Assembly: GCA_945862355.1 (NCBI GenBank)
Contig: CAMAYR010000006.1
Coordinates: 1-42,451 of the forward strand
Source: Devosia equisanguinis
Lineage (GTDB): Bacteria > Pseudomonadota > Alphaproteobacteria > Rhizobiales > Hyphomicrobiaceae
Length of the DNA stretch: 42,451 bases
Direction: 5' to 3'
A program made the position numbers and the translations under genes. This document shows, piece after piece, positions 32,185-42,165 of the stretch; position 1 is the first letter of the stretch, and each line of letters starts with the position of its first letter. The notes under the pieces were generated by a model that was not told the DNA's origin, did no database searches, and saw only the letters and a program-made list of their open reading frames with translations.

Positions 32185-32733
32185 TCAATCCGCCTCTCCA
32201 CCCTTCTTCTTGCCGGACTTGGCCTTCTTCGCTGCGGTCTTCTTCCTCTTGAACTCGTCGGCCTCGAGTACCTTTTTCTCGATCAGTGTGATCGAGCCGC
32301 CGGCTCTCTCGACGGCAGCCCGCGCCGACGCTGTCGCATGATCGGCGGTGATCGCTAGCTTTGCTTTCAACTCACCGTCGCCCAACAGGCGCAGACCGTC
32401 CAGCGCTCGCCGGACGACACCAGCCGCGACCAGCCCCGCCACGTCGAGCGGTTGTCCAGCGTCGAGCCGCCCCTGATCGATCGCCGCTTGCAGCGCCCCG
32501 ACATTGACCTCGTTGAACCGTTGCCGGTCCAGGCTGTTGAAGCCACGCTTCGGCAACCTGCGATGCAACGGCATCTGGCCGCCTTCGAAGCCACCGATAG
32601 CAACACCGGTTCGCGCCGTCTGGCCCTTGCCACCGCGACCGGCCTGCTTGCCGAGGCCCGAGCCGATACCACGACCGACACGCACCCGCACCTTGCGAGC
32701 GCCCGGATTGTCCTTGATTTCATTGAGCCGCAT
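32185..32733 (-). CDS. rplO: 50S ribosomal protein L15
   Basis: A 182-residue L15, longer than the ~145 of E. coli because of an alanine/lysine-rich C-terminal tail ([16 protein letters not shown]). The N-terminal core [14 protein letters not shown] and [18 protein letters not shown] are the usual glycine-rich rRNA-binding segments. It assembles late in the 50S subunit. It is the last ribosomal gene before the gap to secY, and rpmD lies 113 bases upstream. Confidence 0.96.
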   Translation of the reverse strand: MRLNEIKDNPGARKVRVRVGRGIGSGLGKQAGRGGKGQTARTGVAIGGFEGGQMPLHRRLPKRGFNSLDRQRFNEVNVGALQAAIDQGRLDAGQPLDVAGLVAAGVVRRALDGLRLLGDGELKAKLAITADHATASARAAVERAGGSITLIEKKVLEADEFKRKKTAAKKAKSGKKKGGEAD

Positions 32734-32846
32734 GGGCCGCCTCTCATTCTTCAGCGAACAGGGAACAGTCGTAGGCCAGCGGAGTTAACGCAAAGAACGG
32801 CGCGGTCGAGCCTGCGTCCTAGACGTCGATCGCCAACCGCTGCTCC

Positions 32847-33041
32847 TCACTTTTCCTCGACGATGCGGATAAGATGCTGCACCTTGTTGATCATGCCGCG
32901 AACCGACGGCGTGTCCTCGAGCGTGCTCTTGCGATGCAGCTTGTTGAGGCCGAGTCCGATCAGCGTCTGCGTCTGCCGCTCAGGACGGCGGTTGGTGCTG
33001 CCGATCTGCTCGATAGTGATAGTTTTGCCGGTCGCTGCCAT
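32847..33041 (-). CDS. rpmD: 50S ribosomal protein L30
   Basis: A 64-residue L30 of normal bacterial length. [19 protein letters not shown] and [17 protein letters not shown] are the family's conserved segments; the end [18 protein letters not shown] is typical. It contacts 5S and 23S rRNA on the 50S exterior. It lies between rpsE and rplO, with larger gaps (139 and 113 bases) than usual in this operon. Confidence 0.95.
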   Translation of the reverse strand: MAATGKTITIEQIGSTNRRPERQTQTLIGLGLNKLHRKSTLEDTPSVRGMINKVQHLIRIVEEK

Positions 33042-33180
33042 TTCACTTCACCTCGACTTCATTCGTGGGTTGGATCGAGCCGGACTGTATCCATCCGGCC
33101 TCGAACCAGTATGCCTTGCAAGCGCGATGTGCAGGCCAAGTAGCGCCGACCGGCGCCACCATCGCCCGCCACACGGCGGA

Positions 33181-33762
33181 TCACGCCTCAGCCTGAGCGG
33201 CCTCACCCTCGACCGCAGCACCGTCGCGACGACGCGAAGCGATCTCGCTGTACTTCTTACCGCGGCGGGCAGCCACAGCACGCGGGTTCTCCTGCGCCTT
33301 GAGGGCGTCGAAGGTTGCGCGAACGACGTTGTAGGGGTTTGTGGACCCCAGGGACTTGGCAACCACATCCTGCACGCCGAGCATCTCGAACACGGCGCGC
33401 ATGGCACCGCCCGCAATGATACCCGTGCCTGGAGGCGCCGCGCGGATCAGCACCTTGCCGGACCCATGCCGGCCATGGCTGTCGTGATGAACCGTCCGGC
33501 CCTCGCGCAACGGCACGCGAACCAGGTTGCGGCGAGCTGCCTCGGTCGCCTTACGGATGGCCTCGGGAACCTCGCGGGCCTTGCCATGGCCGAACGCGAC
33601 CCGCCCCTTGAGATCGCCCAGCACCACCAGCGCCGCGAACCCGAAGCGCTTGCCGCCCTTCACGACCTTCGCAACGCGATTGATGTGAACCAGCTTCTCG
33701 GTGAACTCGCTGTCGCGCTCCTCGCGGTCACGACCACGATCTCTTCCAGGGGAACGTGCCAC
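33181..33762 (-). CDS. rpsE: 30S ribosomal protein S5
   Basis: A 193-residue S5 with the double-stranded RNA-binding-like N-terminal domain ([20 protein letters not shown]) and the C-terminal segment [18 protein letters not shown] and [15 protein letters not shown]5 contributes to decoding accuracy and mRNA unwinding at the entry channel. The first 20 residues are a basic, arginine- and acid-rich extension, and the last 15 are alanine/glutamate-rich. rplR lies 19 bases upstream. Confidence 0.97.
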   Translation of the reverse strand: MARSPGRDRGRDREERDSEFTEKLVHINRVAKVVKGGKRFGFAALVVLGDLKGRVAFGHGKAREVPEAIRKATEAARRNLVRVPLREGRTVHHDSHGRHGSGKVLIRAAPPGTGIIAGGAMRAVFEMLGVQDVVAKSLGSTNPYNVVRATFDALKAQENPRAVAARRGKKYSEIASRRRDGAAVEGEAAQAEA

Positions 33763-33781
33763 TTGGATAATTCCTTTCGCG

Positions 33782-34141
33782 CTAGAAGCTCAGACCGCCT
33801 TCGCGGGCGGCATCGGCCAGCGCTTTGACGCGGCCATGATAGATGTAGGCACCGCGGTCGAACACGACCTCCTTGATGCCGGCCTTGACCGCGCGCTCAG
33901 CAACCAGCTTGCCGACCGCTTTGGCGGCCTCCTTGTCTGCACCCGTCTTGAGCGCGACACGAAGGTCCTTGTCCAGCGTCGAGGCAGCAGCGAGCGTTCG
34001 GCCAGCGGCATCGTCGATGACCTGTGCGTAGATATTTTCCGAAGAACGGAAAATGGACAGGCGCGGACGCCCGACCGACCGCTGCTTCAAAGACCGCCGG
34101 ACACGGCGCTTGCGACGCTGTTCCTGGGAAAGGTGTGCCAT
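33782..34141 (-). CDS. rplR: 50S ribosomal protein L18
   Basis: A 119-residue L18 that binds 5S rRNA in the central protuberance. [39 protein letters not shown] and the end [21 protein letters not shown] are conserved. ATG at 34141 is the family start; the upstream in-frame start at 34183 is not needed. It follows rplF by 50 bases. Confidence 0.97.
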   Translation of the reverse strand: MAHLSQEQRRKRRVRRSLKQRSVGRPRLSIFRSSENIYAQVIDDAAGRTLAAASTLDKDLRVALKTGADKEAAKAVGKLVAERAVKAGIKEVVFDRGAYIYHGRVKALADAAREGGLSF

Positions 34142-34191
34142 GGTAGTTCCTAGCTGGCTCGCAACGGGGCATTCCCGCCGCACATGCGTCC

Positions 34192-34734
34192 TTACTTCTT
34201 CTTGCCTTCCTTGCGGAAGATATATTCGCCCTGATAGCGCACGCCCTTACCCTGATAGGGCTCAGGCTTGCGATAGGCCCGAAGCTCGGCGGCAAGTTGC
34301 CCGACAACCTGCTTGTCGATCCCGGTGATGACGATCTGGTCTTGCTTGGCACCACCCACCTTGAGGTCGATACCCTGCGGGATCGGATGCAGCACGTCGT
34401 GGCTGTAGCCCACCTGCAGCTGAACCTTGTCCTTGCCCGACATTGCCGCGCGGAAACCGACGCCGTGGATCTCGAGCGTCTTGGTGTAGCCTTCCGTCAC
34501 TCCCTTGATCATGTTGGTGATCATGGTGCGTGACATGCCCCACATCGACCGCGCCTGCTTGGTGTCCTCGATCATGGACACCTCTATGCTGGCGCCGTTC
34601 TGGGCCACCTTCAAAGCGTCGGGCACGGTGAACTTGAGCTCACCCTTTGGACCCTTCACCTTGACCTCTTGACCAGCCAGCGTGGCCGTCACGCTGGACG
34701 GTACGGGTACCGGCTTCTTTCCGATGCGGGACAT
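34192..34734 (-). CDS. rplF: 50S ribosomal protein L6
   Basis: A 180-residue L6, the two-domain protein near the sarcin-ricin loop and the GTPase centre. The [14 protein letters not shown] start, the [12 protein letters not shown] segment and [20 protein letters not shown] end are standard. It follows rpsH by 57 bases. Confidence 0.97.
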   Translation of the reverse strand: MSRIGKKPVPVPSSVTATLAGQEVKVKGPKGELKFTVPDALKVAQNGASIEVSMIEDTKQARSMWGMSRTMITNMIKGVTEGYTKTLEIHGVGFRAAMSGKDKVQLQVGYSHDVLHPIPQGIDLKVGGAKQDQIVITGIDKQVVGQLAAELRAYRKPEPYQGKGVRYQGEYIFRKEGKKK

Positions 34735-34791
34735 CGCTCGTCTACCTTCGCTCGTTTGCTGGGCGGCTGCTGCGCTTGGCGCGCGCCACCA

Positions 34792-35190
34792 CTAGAACAC
34801 GTTGCACAAAATCTCGCCGCCGACGTTCTCCTCGCGAGCCCGCCAATCCGGCATCACGCCCTTGGGCGTGGACAGGATGGAGACTCCGAGGCCATTGGCC
34901 ACCGTCCGCAGATCGCGCACTGGGCTGTACACGCGGCGACCGGGTGTGGAAACTCGCGAGATCTCGCGAATTGCCGGCTGGCCGTTGTTGTACTTGAGCT
35001 CAATTTCGAGCTCTTTCATGCCGCCCTTGTTCTCGATCTTGGTGTAGCCTCTGACATATCCCTCCTCGATGAGCACGTCGAGAACGCGCTCACGCAGGTT
35101 GGATGCCGGAGTGGAAACTTTGGGCCGCCGCCGCTCCTGTGCGTTGCGGATGCGGGTCAGCATATCGCCGAGGGGATCGTTGATCGCCAT
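34792..35190 (-). CDS. rpsH: 30S ribosomal protein S8
   Basis: A 132-residue S8. The [18 protein letters not shown] start, the [17 protein letters not shown] segment and [20 protein letters not shown] end are typical. S8 organises the central domain of 16S rRNA and represses the spc operon in E. coli by binding its mRNA; whether that holds here is not visible. It follows rpsN by 18 bases. Confidence 0.97.
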   Translation of the reverse strand: MAINDPLGDMLTRIRNAQERRRPKVSTPASNLRERVLDVLIEEGYVRGYTKIENKGGMKELEIELKYNNGQPAIREISRVSTPGRRVYSPVRDLRTVANGLGVSILSTPKGVMPDWRAREENVGGEILCNVF

Positions 35191-35208
35191 CTCTGTGCTC
35201 TCCTCAGC

Positions 35209-35514
35209 TCACCAGCTCGACTTCGTCATGCCGGGGATCAACCCCTGGCTCGCCAACTCACGGAGCTGGTTGCGGCACAGTTTGAGCTTGCGATAAAAGC
35301 CGCGAGAGCGACCCGTCAGCTCACAACGATTGCGGATACGCGTCTTCGACGAGTTCCGCGGCAGCTCCGTCAGTTTGATTTGCGCAGCAAAACGCTCGTC
35401 CATCGGCTTCTTGCGATCATAAATGATCTCTTTGAGCGTCGCGCGCTTCACCTTGTACTGGTCGGTCATCTTGCGACGCCGCTTGTTCTTCTCGATCGAG
35501 CTGGTCTTGGCCAT
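35209..35514 (-). CDS. rpsN: 30S ribosomal protein S14, zinc-independent form
   Basis: A 101-residue long S14 without a CxxC zinc knuckle, the C-minus type common in proteobacteria. [20 protein letters not shown] and [20 protein letters not shown] are conserved. The ATG at 35514 is the family start, and the longer frame upstream is excluded. rplE ends 61 bases upstream. Confidence 0.97.
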   Translation of the reverse strand: MAKTSSIEKNKRRRKMTDQYKVKRATLKEIIYDRKKPMDERFAAQIKLTELPRNSSKTRIRNRCELTGRSRGFYRKLKLCRNQLRELASQGLIPGMTKSSW

Positions 35515-35575
35515 TGCAGTCGTCTCCTCGAGGCCGTCTACAGAGCCAGCGCGATCGCCGGCCCCGTACGGCACC

Positions 35576-36259
35576 TCATGTGCGGAACGGGAAATTGAAC
35601 TGACTAAGCAACTCTCGCGCCTCGTCATCGGAGCCGGCAGAGGTACAGACGATGACGTCCATGCCCCACACCTCGTCAACCTTGTCGTACTCGATCTCGG
35701 GAAACACGATGTGCTCTTTGAGACCGAGTGCGAAGTTGCCGCGGCCATCGAAGCTCTTCGGGTTCAGCCCCCGGAAATCTTTTACGCGCGGCAGCGCGAT
35801 GGTGACCAATCGGTCGATGAACTCGTACATCCGGTCGCCACGCAGCGTGACCTTGGCGCCGAGCGCCATACCTTCGCGCACCTTATAGGTAGCGATGGAC
35901 TTGCGGGCACGGGTCACAACCGGCTTCTGCCCTGCGATCATGGCTAGATCGCCCGCGGCGTTCTCGACCTTCTTGCGGTCGTTCACGGCCTCACCGACAC
36001 CCATGTTGAGCACGATCTTCTCGATGCGGGGGATCTGCATCGGATTCTTGTACTCGAATTTCTTGATCATCGCCTCGCGCACCACCTTCTCGTAATGCGT
36101 CTTGAGGCGCGGACGGTAATCTTTCGGACGCGTGAAAGAGCGCGGCGTGGCTTCCGCCCCCGCTGCTTCCTTCTTGCCAGCCCCGGCCTTGACCTTCGGC
36201 TGCCCGCCCTTGCCCTGCTGGGCCTGCGGCTTTTTCTGATTCTGCTTGTCGTCGGCCAT
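35576..36259 (-). CDS. rplE: 50S ribosomal protein L5 with N-terminal extension
   Basis: A 227-residue L5, about 45 residues longer than the usual ~180. The core begins near [18 protein letters not shown] and carries [33 protein letters not shown] and the [11 protein letters not shown] end. The extension is rich in Gln, Lys, Ala and Gly ([20 protein letters not shown]) and probably disordered. ATG at 36259 follows AGGAAG formed at the end of rplX three bases upstream, so the extended start is supported. L5 binds 5S rRNA in the central protuberance. Confidence 0.95.
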   Translation of the reverse strand: MADDKQNQKKPQAQQGKGGQPKVKAGAGKKEAAGAEATPRSFTRPKDYRPRLKTHYEKVVREAMIKKFEYKNPMQIPRIEKIVLNMGVGEAVNDRKKVENAAGDLAMIAGQKPVVTRARKSIATYKVREGMALGAKVTLRGDRMYEFIDRLVTIALPRVKDFRGLNPKSFDGRGNFALGLKEHIVFPEIEYDKVDEVWGMDVIVCTSAGSDDEARELLSQFNFPFRT

Positions 36260-36262
36260 GGC

Positions 36263-36598
36263 CTACTTCCTTTCCGGGATTTCCTCGCCGGAGCGCTTGG
36301 CGAAACGGACCTTCTTGCGCGCCTCACCGTCGCCGACGAACTTGAACCCGACGCGAGTCGGCTTGCCGTCCTTGGGATCCTCGATCGCCAGGTTGGAGAT
36401 CTGGATCGGCCCCTCCTTGGAGAGGATCCCGCCTTCCTGTGCCTGGGTCTGTTTCTGGTGGCGACGCACGATGTTGACGCCGCGCACTAGAGCTCGATTC
36501 TCACGCGGCATCACTTGGATGACCTCGCCGCGCTTCCCCTTGTCGCGGCCGGACATGACCACGACGCGGTCGCCTTTCTTGATCTTGAACGATGCCAT
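36263..36598 (-). CDS. rplX: 50S ribosomal protein L24
   Basis: A 111-residue L24, an assembly-initiating protein, with the KOW motif in [32 protein letters not shown] and [11 protein letters not shown] fit the family. The start codon overlaps the rplN stop by one base (TGATG), a translational-coupling arrangement. rplE follows three bases downstream, with its binding site inside this gene's end. Confidence 0.97.
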   Translation of the reverse strand: MASFKIKKGDRVVVMSGRDKGKRGEVIQVMPRENRALVRGVNIVRRHQKQTQAQEGGILSKEGPIQISNLAIEDPKDGKPTRVGFKFVGDGEARKKVRFAKRSGEEIPERK

Positions 36599-36966
36599 CA
36601 CAGCACCTCCGGGGCGAGGCTTACGATCTTCATGTGGTTCTTCGCCCTGAGCTCGCGTGTCACTGGACCGAAAATACGCGAGCCGACAGGCTCCCCCGTG
36701 GCGTTGACAAGCACGGCGGCGTTGCGGTCGAACCGGATCAGCGAGCCGTCGGGCCTGCGCACACCATGAGCCGTCCGCACGATCACTGCCTTCATCACCT
36801 GGCCCTTCTTGACGCGGCCGCGCGGGATGGCGTCGACCACCGACACGACGATCGTGTCCCCGATCGTCGCATACTTGCGCTTCGAACCACCCAGCACCTT
36901 GATGCACTGAACGCGCTTGGCGCCGGAGTTGTCGGCGACGTCGAGGCTCGTCTCCATCTGGATCAT
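36598..36966 (-). CDS. rplN: 50S ribosomal protein L14
   Basis: A 122-residue L14 of standard length. [39 protein letters not shown] and [13 protein letters not shown] are the conserved parts. It lies at the subunit interface and is contacted by S17 and L19. AAGGAA precedes ATG at 36966. The 150 bases upstream to rpsQ are unusually long for this operon and contain a small GAAGCT-AGCTTC hairpin at 37066-37080. Confidence 0.97.
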   Translation of the reverse strand: MIQMETSLDVADNSGAKRVQCIKVLGGSKRKYATIGDTIVVSVVDAIPRGRVKKGQVMKAVIVRTAHGVRRPDGSLIRFDRNAAVLVNATGEPVGSRIFGPVTRELRAKNHMKIVSLAPEVL

Positions 36967-37116
36967 TGCAGAATTCCTTTCGAGAAGGGCGTCTGGCACG
37001 CGGCTCGCGCCACAACCCGCCTCTTACATTTCATTTCCGCTCAAAGTCTCCGGCCTCTGCATGACGAAGCTTCCAGCTTCTCCCTGCAGCGCCCGGCATC
37101 AAGTCGTCCGCCCCGG

Positions 37117-37356
37117 CTACGGCTTGGGCTCTCCGACAACGACCCAGCGCTTATTCTTGGAGATCGGCCGCGACTCCTCGATCGACACCAGATCGCCAAC
37201 CTTGAAAGCGTTGCCCTCGTCGTGTGCGTGGTACTTCTTGGAGCGGCGGACCGTCTTCTTGAGCAGGGGGTGCGTGTAGCGACGCTCCACCTCGACCACG
37301 ACGGTCTTGGCGTTCTTGTCCGACACGACGACACCCTGCAGGATGCGCTTGGGCAT
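37117..37356 (-). CDS. rpsQ: 30S ribosomal protein S17
   Basis: A 79-residue S17, one of the primary 16S-binding proteins. [40 protein letters not shown] and [15 protein letters not shown] are the conserved beta-barrel parts. It follows rpmC by 20 bases and precedes the 150-base gap to rplN. Confidence 0.97.
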   Translation of the reverse strand: MPKRILQGVVVSDKNAKTVVVEVERRYTHPLLKKTVRRSKKYHAHDEGNAFKVGDLVSIEESRPISKNKRWVVVGEPKP

Positions 37357-37376
37357 GGGTGACTTCCTCTATCGTT

Positions 37377-37577
37377 CTATTTCGCGCCGCCAAGAGACTT
37401 CTGGCGCGTGACTGTCCTGATGCGAGCGATGTCACGACGGACCTGCCGGACACGCGCAACATTCTCGAGCTGACCAGACGCCTTCTGAAAGCGCAGGTTG
37501 AACTGCTCCTTCTTCAGCTTGACGAACTCGTCGTCGAGCTGGTCAATGGTCTTTTCTCGCAACTCTGAGGCCTTCAT
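37377..37577 (-). CDS. rpmC: 50S ribosomal protein L29
   Basis: A 66-residue L29 near the polypeptide exit tunnel, where SRP and trigger factor dock. [34 protein letters not shown] and [13 protein letters not shown] are characteristic. It follows rplP by 66 bases and precedes rpsQ by 20. Confidence 0.96.
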   Translation of the reverse strand: MKASELREKTIDQLDDEFVKLKKEQFNLRFQKASGQLENVARVRQVRRDIARIRTVTRQKSLGGAK

Positions 37578-37643
37578 CGCCTGACTTCCTTAGCTGTACC
37601 TGCGGCATCGTGAACCGGCCGCCCGGTGTCGAACCGCGCGGAA

Positions 37644-38054
37644 TTACTTCAAGCGCGTCACGATCCGGGTCTTGATCGGCAGCTTCGCTGCCCCGAGCAT
37701 CAGCGCCTCTCGGGCCATCTGGTCGGGCACGCCGTCGAGCTCGAACATGATGCGACCCGGATGGACGCGCGCCACCCACAACTCCGGCGAGCCCTTACCT
37801 GAACCCATGCGCACCTCGGCAGGCTTCTTCGAGACCGGCAAGTCGGGGAACACGCGAATCCACACGCGGCCAGCGCGCTTCATGTGTCGCGTGATCGCGC
37901 GTCGAGCCGCCTCGATCTGTCGTGCCGTTATACGCTCCGGCTCCACCGCCTTGAGGCCGTGGCTGCCGAAGTTCAGCAGTGTGCCGCCTTTGGCAGTGCC
38001 GTGGATTCGGCCCTTGTGCGCCTTGCGGAACTTTGTGCGTTTGGGTTGCAGCAT
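37644..38054 (-). CDS. rplP: 50S ribosomal protein L16
   Basis: A 136-residue L16, the same length as in E. coli. [39 protein letters not shown] and [19 protein letters not shown] are conserved. L16 lies at the A-site tRNA elbow and is required late in 50S assembly. ATG at 38054 is the family start; an in-frame TTG at 38060 is unlikely. Confidence 0.97.
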   Translation of the reverse strand: MLQPKRTKFRKAHKGRIHGTAKGGTLLNFGSHGLKAVEPERITARQIEAARRAITRHMKRAGRVWIRVFPDLPVSKKPAEVRMGSGKGSPELWVARVHPGRIMFELDGVPDQMAREALMLGAAKLPIKTRIVTRLK

Positions 38055-38090
38055 TTCCAATAACCTCTAGGGCAGGGGGCTCTCGCGGAA

Positions 38091-38858
38091 TCAACCGCCC
38101 GAGCGCCCACCGCGATCACCCTTCTCTCGGTCGCCACGCTCGCGTCGACGATCGCCATCGCCGTCACGACGGCGGCCACCGCCACCCTCCTGCAGCTCGT
38201 TGTGCCGACGCTCTGACGCCATCGGATCGTGCTCGAGGATTTCGCCCTTGAACACCCAGACCTTGATGCCGATGATGCCGTAGGCGGTCATCGCTTTGCC
38301 GTAGCCGAAATCAATGTCGGCGCGCAGTGTATGCAGCGGAACGCGCCCTTCGCGGTACCACTCTGTGCGCGCGATCTCCGCACCGCCGAGACGCCCCGCA
38401 ACGTTGATCCTGATGCCCAGGGCACCAGTTCTCAGCGCCGACTGCACTGCCCGCTTCATCGCACGTCGGAATGCAACACGACGCTCGAGCTGCTGGGCGA
38501 TACCCTCTGCAATCAGTGTCGCATCGATCTCCGGCTTACGGATCTCCACGATGTTGAGATGCACCTCCGAAGAAGTCAGCGCCGCGATTTCGCTGCGCAG
38601 CTTCTCGATGTCCGTGCCCTTCTTGCCGATCAGGACGCCCGGACGCCCGGTATGAACGGTGACCCGGCACTTGCGGTGCGGACGCTCGATCACGACCTTT
38701 GCAATGGAGGCCTGCCGCTGCTGCTTGAGGATATGAGCGCGAATGGCTATGTCCTCGTGCAAGAGCTTGGCATACTCGCCACGCGCAGCGAACCAGCGGC
38801 TGTCCCATGTCCGATTGATGCCGACACGAAGGCCGACGGGATTGATCTTCTGACCCAT
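38091..38858 (-). CDS. rpsC: 30S ribosomal protein S3
   Basis: A 255-residue S3 with the N-terminal KH domain ([18 protein letters not shown]) and the mRNA-entry-site C-terminal domain ending in [16 protein letters not shown] 40-residue tail follows, rich in Arg, Asp and Gly ([18 protein letters not shown]), probably disordered. rplV lies three bases upstream, so translation is likely coupled. Confidence 0.97.
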   Translation of the reverse strand: MGQKINPVGLRVGINRTWDSRWFAARGEYAKLLHEDIAIRAHILKQQRQASIAKVVIERPHRKCRVTVHTGRPGVLIGKKGTDIEKLRSEIAALTSSEVHLNIVEIRKPEIDATLIAEGIAQQLERRVAFRRAMKRAVQSALRTGALGIRINVAGRLGGAEIARTEWYREGRVPLHTLRADIDFGYGKAMTAYGIIGIKVWVFKGEILEHDPMASERRHNELQEGGGGRRRDGDGDRRRERGDREKGDRGGRSGG

Positions 38859-38861
38859 GGC

Positions 38862-39260
38862 TCAGCTCTCCTCAGCCGCAACGTCCGCCGGCTTGACCTC
38901 GCGCACCACAACGGTGATCTGCGCGAACGGCTTCAAGATCTGGCTGGAGCGACCGCGACCGCGTGCCGCGAAGCGCTTCATCACGAGATTCTTTCCGACC
39001 CAAGCCTCCGCGACGACGAGGTCGTCGACGTCGAGGCCATGATTGTTCTCTGCGTTCGCAACCGCGCTCATCACGCACTTGCGGACGTCCTGTGCGATCC
39101 GCTTCTTGGAGAATTCCAGATCAGCGAGCGCAGTGTTGACCTTCTTGCCGCGAATGAGTCCCGCGACCAGATTGAGCTTTTGCGGCGAAACCCGAAGGTT
39201 CCGCGCCACAGCCTGGGCCTCGTTCTCGGCGAGGCTTCGCTCACGCTTGGGCTTACCCAT
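38862..39260 (-). CDS. rplV: 50S ribosomal protein L22
   Basis: A 132-residue L22, lining the exit tunnel. [19 protein letters not shown] and [18 protein letters not shown] are typical, and the tunnel hairpin is at [20 protein letters not shown]. The hairpin carries no obvious macrolide-resistance insertion. The last residues PADVAAEES are an alanine-rich tail. Confidence 0.97.
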   Translation of the reverse strand: MGKPKRERSLAENEAQAVARNLRVSPQKLNLVAGLIRGKKVNTALADLEFSKKRIAQDVRKCVMSAVANAENNHGLDVDDLVVAEAWVGKNLVMKRFAARGRGRSSQILKPFAQITVVVREVKPADVAAEES

Positions 39261-39270
39261 CGATATCTCC

Positions 39271-39555
39271 TCAGCCCTTGCCCTTGACGGCCTTTTTGTC
39301 GCCGCCGTGGCCCGAGAAGGACCGGGTCGGGGCGAACTCGCCGAACTTATGGCCGATCATGTCCTCCGTGACAGCCACGGGGACATGCTTCTTGCCATTG
39401 TAGACGCCGAACGTCAGACCGACGAACTGCGGCAGTATCGTCGAGCGACGGGTCCAGATCTTGATGACCTCGTTACGGCCGGATCCGCGCGACTTGTCGG
39501 CTTTCTTCAACAAGTAGCCGTCGACGAACGGGCCTTTCCAGACTGAGCGTGGCAC
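39271..39555 (-). CDS. rpsS: 30S ribosomal protein S19
   Basis: A 94-residue S19 in the head of the 30S subunit. [38 protein letters not shown] and [20 protein letters not shown] are all conserved. It lies 38 bases after rplB and 10 bases before rplV. Confidence 0.98.
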   Translation of the reverse strand: MPRSVWKGPFVDGYLLKKADKSRGSGRNEVIKIWTRRSTILPQFVGLTFGVYNGKKHVPVAVTEDMIGHKFGEFAPTRSFSGHGGDKKAVKGKG

Positions 39556-39593
39556 GGGCTATCTCCAGTGAACGTCGGTGAGCAACACGAGGC

Positions 39594-40412
39594 TTAAGCC
39601 TTCGCGCGACTGCGAATGATGTACTTGTCGGTCGTCTTGTTCTTGCGCGTCTTGTAGCCCTTGGTCGGCTTGCCCCAAGGAGTCGCCCAGTGCTTGCCGC
39701 CGTTGGTACGGCCGCCATTCGGATGGTCGACCGGGTTCATGGTGATGGACCGCACAGTCGGCCGCGTCCCCTGCCAACGAGTCCGCCCAGCCTTGCCGAC
39801 GATCTGGTTCGAATTGTCCGGATTGGACACCGCCCCGACGCTCGCCATGCACTCCGCACGAACCTTACGGGTCTCGCCTGACCCCATCCGAAGTATAGCC
39901 CAGCCAGCATCGCGGCCGACGAGCTGGATATAGGAGCCGGCAGCCCGCGCCATCTGCCCGCCGCGCCCCGGCTTCATTTCCACATTGTGCACGATCGTGC
40001 CGATCGGCATCGCCGAAAGCGGCATCGCGTTACCGGGCTTCACGTCCACCTTCTGCCCCGACACGACCGTGTCGCCGACGGCCAGACGCTGCGGCGCCAG
40101 GATGTAGGCCACATCGCCGTCGTCATAGCGGATCAGCGCGATGAATGCCGTGCGGTTCGGATCGTACTCCAGTCGTTCGACCTTCGCCGGCACATCGAAC
40201 TTGCGCCGTCGGAAATCAACCAGTCGATACGACTGCTTATGACCACCACCGATGTGACGCGTCGTGATGCGCCCGTTGTTGTTGCGGCCACCCGTCTTGG
40301 ACTTGCCTTCGACGAGCTGCTTCAGCGGCTCACCCTTCCAGAGGGTGGACCGATCGATCAGCACCAGATGGCGCAGACCGGGGCTGGTGGGCCTGAATGT
40401 CTTCAATGCCAT
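39594..40412 (-). CDS. rplB: 50S ribosomal protein L2 with altered catalytic-centre loop
   Basis: A 272-residue L2, needed for subunit association and close to the peptidyl-transferase centre. The N-terminus [15 protein letters not shown] and [20 protein letters not shown] follow the alphaproteobacterial form. In the C-terminal loop the usual NPVDHPHGGGEG is NPVDHPNGG followed directly by [13 protein letters not shown]: the histidine equivalent to E. coli His229 is Asn232, and three residues (GEG) are missing. The rest of the loop and the [12 protein letters not shown] end are normal, and no frame shift is present. Confidence 0.97.
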   Translation of the reverse strand: MALKTFRPTSPGLRHLVLIDRSTLWKGEPLKQLVEGKSKTGGRNNNGRITTRHIGGGHKQSYRLVDFRRRKFDVPAKVERLEYDPNRTAFIALIRYDDGDVAYILAPQRLAVGDTVVSGQKVDVKPGNAMPLSAMPIGTIVHNVEMKPGRGGQMARAAGSYIQLVGRDAGWAILRMGSGETRKVRAECMASVGAVSNPDNSNQIVGKAGRTRWQGTRPTVRSITMNPVDHPNGGRTNGGKHWATPWGKPTKGYKTRKNKTTDKYIIRSRAKA

Positions 40413-40428
40413 GGCGGCGAACCTTGCT

Positions 40429-40728
40429 CTAGAGACCGGTCATCACGTCGATCATGTGGCCAGCTTCCAGCGTGACGACGGCTTTCTTGACGTCGCTCTG
40501 GAGGGCCACCATGCCGCGAAACACCTTCTTCTTGCCCTTGCGGACCGAGGTGTTGACGGCCTTGACCTTGACCGAGAACAACTGCTCGACGGCCGCCTTG
40601 ATCTGCGGCTTTGTTGCAGTGCTCTTGACGTTGAACACGACCTGGTTGTTGACCGAGGCCCTGGTAGATTTCTCAGTGATCACCGGAGAGATGATCACGT
40701 CATAGGCTAAGTGGGCAGCGTTGCTCAT
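40429..40728 (-). CDS. rplW: 50S ribosomal protein L23
   Basis: A 99-residue L23 of the exit-tunnel rim, where trigger factor and SRP bind. [40 protein letters not shown] and [14 protein letters not shown] are typical. The start overlaps the rplD stop as ATGA, so the two are translated together. rplB follows 16 bases downstream. Confidence 0.97.
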   Translation of the reverse strand: MSNAAHLAYDVIISPVITEKSTRASVNNQVVFNVKSTATKPQIKAAVEQLFSVKVKAVNTSVRKGKKKVFRGMVALQSDVKKAVVTLEAGHMIDVMTGL

Positions 40729-41345
40729 TTGAACCGCGCCTCCAGCGCTTCCACCGCAGCCTTGGTCAGCACCAGCTTCTTCCGGCGAAGGATGTCGTAA
40801 ACATTGATACCCTGCACCGGCAACAGATCGATGTTTGGTATGTTGCGTGCGGCGCGCGCGAAACCCGGCTCGAGCTCTGCACCGTCGATGATGAGCGCAT
40901 TCGTCAGATCGAACTTTGCAAAGCTCGCCCGCAGCGCCTTCGTCTTGCCTGCTTCGGCCGCGGCCTTGTCGAGCACCACGATCTCGCCGGCCTTCGCCTT
41001 GGCGGACAGTGCGTGCCTCAAAGCCAGCGCGCGAACCTTCTTGGGCAGATCGATGGCGTGGCTGCGCGGCTTGGGACCGAACGCCTTGCCGCCTCCGCGC
41101 CACTGCGGCACCGACTTGTCGCCGTGCCGCGCACCGCCGGAGCCCTTCTGCTTGTACATCTTCTTTCCGGTCACATTGACCTCGGACCGGTCCTGCGTGT
41201 GGTGAGTGCCAGCCATCCGCTTGAGCGTCTGGTAGCGCACCATCCGCGCGATGAGATCCCGCCGAGGCTCAAGACCGAATATGGCATCCGAAAGCTCGAT
41301 GGTGCCGGCTGCGCCGGTCTCGAGCGTGATCAGGCTTGTCTGCAT
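40725..41345 (-). CDS. rplD: 50S ribosomal protein L4
   Basis: A 206-residue L4. The tunnel-constriction loop is intact ([19 protein letters not shown] to [13 protein letters not shown]). ATG at 41345 is preceded by AAGGAG about eleven bases upstream; a GTG at 41357 overlapping the rplC stop would place the binding site too close. L4 represses the S10 operon in E. coli by binding the leader; that is known for the family, not seen here, since the leader is beyond the window. Confidence 0.97.
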   Translation of the reverse strand: MQTSLITLETGAAGTIELSDAIFGLEPRRDLIARMVRYQTLKRMAGTHHTQDRSEVNVTGKKMYKQKGSGGARHGDKSVPQWRGGGKAFGPKPRSHAIDLPKKVRALALRHALSAKAKAGEIVVLDKAAAEAGKTKALRASFAKFDLTNALIIDGAELEPGFARAARNIPNIDLLPVQGINVYDILRRKKLVLTKAAVEALEARFK

Positions 41346-41353
41346 GGTCCCGC

Positions 41354-42064
41354 TCACTCCTTCGCTTCTGCGGCAACTGGCGCCGCATCGCGCTTCTTAA
41401 CCGCGCCGGGCTTGGGCGCATCCTTGTGCATCGCGCGCTTGACCGCATCGCGCACCATCACCCAGCCGCCTTTGGCGCCAGGCACCGCGCCGCGGATCAT
41501 CAACAGACCCCGCTCGACATCTGTCTTGACGACCACGAGATTCTGCGTCGTGACGCGCTCGTCGCCGAGATGGCCCGCCATCTTCTTGCCCTTGAACACC
41601 TTGCCGGGGTCCTGGCGCTGGCCGGTCGAGCCGTGGCTACGATGGCTCACCGACACGCCGTGCGTGGCGCGCAGCCCCCCGAAGTTCCACCGCTTCATCG
41701 CGCCAGCGAAGCCCTTGCCCTTGGTGTCGCCGGTAACATCGACGAACTGGCCCGGAACGAAGTGATCCACGGTGATCTCGGAGCCGACGTCGATCAGATT
41801 GTCGGCGCTGACCCGGAACTCCGCGATCTTCCGCTTGGGTTCGATCTCCACTTTCGCAAAGCGCTGCCGCTCCGCATTCGACGTATGCTTGGGCTTACGC
41901 GTGCCGACGCCGAGTTGCACAGCCGTATAGCCGTGCTTGTCGACCGTGCGTTGCGCGACGACCTGGCACTTGTCGATCTTCAGCACCGTCACCGGCACGT
42001 GCTCGCCGGCATCCGTGAAGATGCGGGTCATGCCTACCTTCTGTGCTATCAATCCTGACCGCAT
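41354..42064 (-). CDS. rplC: 50S ribosomal protein L3
   Basis: A 236-residue L3, an early 50S assembly protein. [40 protein letters not shown] and [20 protein letters not shown] are standard, the last holding the glutamine that PrmB methylates in E. coli. The C-terminal alanine/lysine tail ([19 protein letters not shown]) is a lineage extension. ATG at 42064 follows GATGAGGA. Confidence 0.97.
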   Translation of the reverse strand: MRSGLIAQKVGMTRIFTDAGEHVPVTVLKIDKCQVVAQRTVDKHGYTAVQLGVGTRKPKHTSNAERQRFAKVEIEPKRKIAEFRVSADNLIDVGSEITVDHFVPGQFVDVTGDTKGKGFAGAMKRWNFGGLRATHGVSVSHRSHGSTGQRQDPGKVFKGKKMAGHLGDERVTTQNLVVVKTDVERGLLMIRGAVPGAKGGWVMVRDAVKRAMHKDAPKPGAVKKRDAAPVAAEAKE

Positions 42065-42165
42065 GGGGTCCTCATCGTAGGCAGTGGGCAGTGGGCAACC
42101 AACAGTCGAAGACAGGCTGCGAAAGGAGAGATCTCCCCGGCCGGCCAACTACTGGCGAAGCCTCC

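Noticed and set aside
32452-33828. 458-residue plus-strand frame across ribosomal genes
   Set aside because: Antisense shadow of rplO, rpmD and rpsE.
42081-42097. GCAGTGG tandem repeat between rpsJ and rplC
   Set aside because: Only about 2.4 copies of a 7-base unit; too little to separate from chance.
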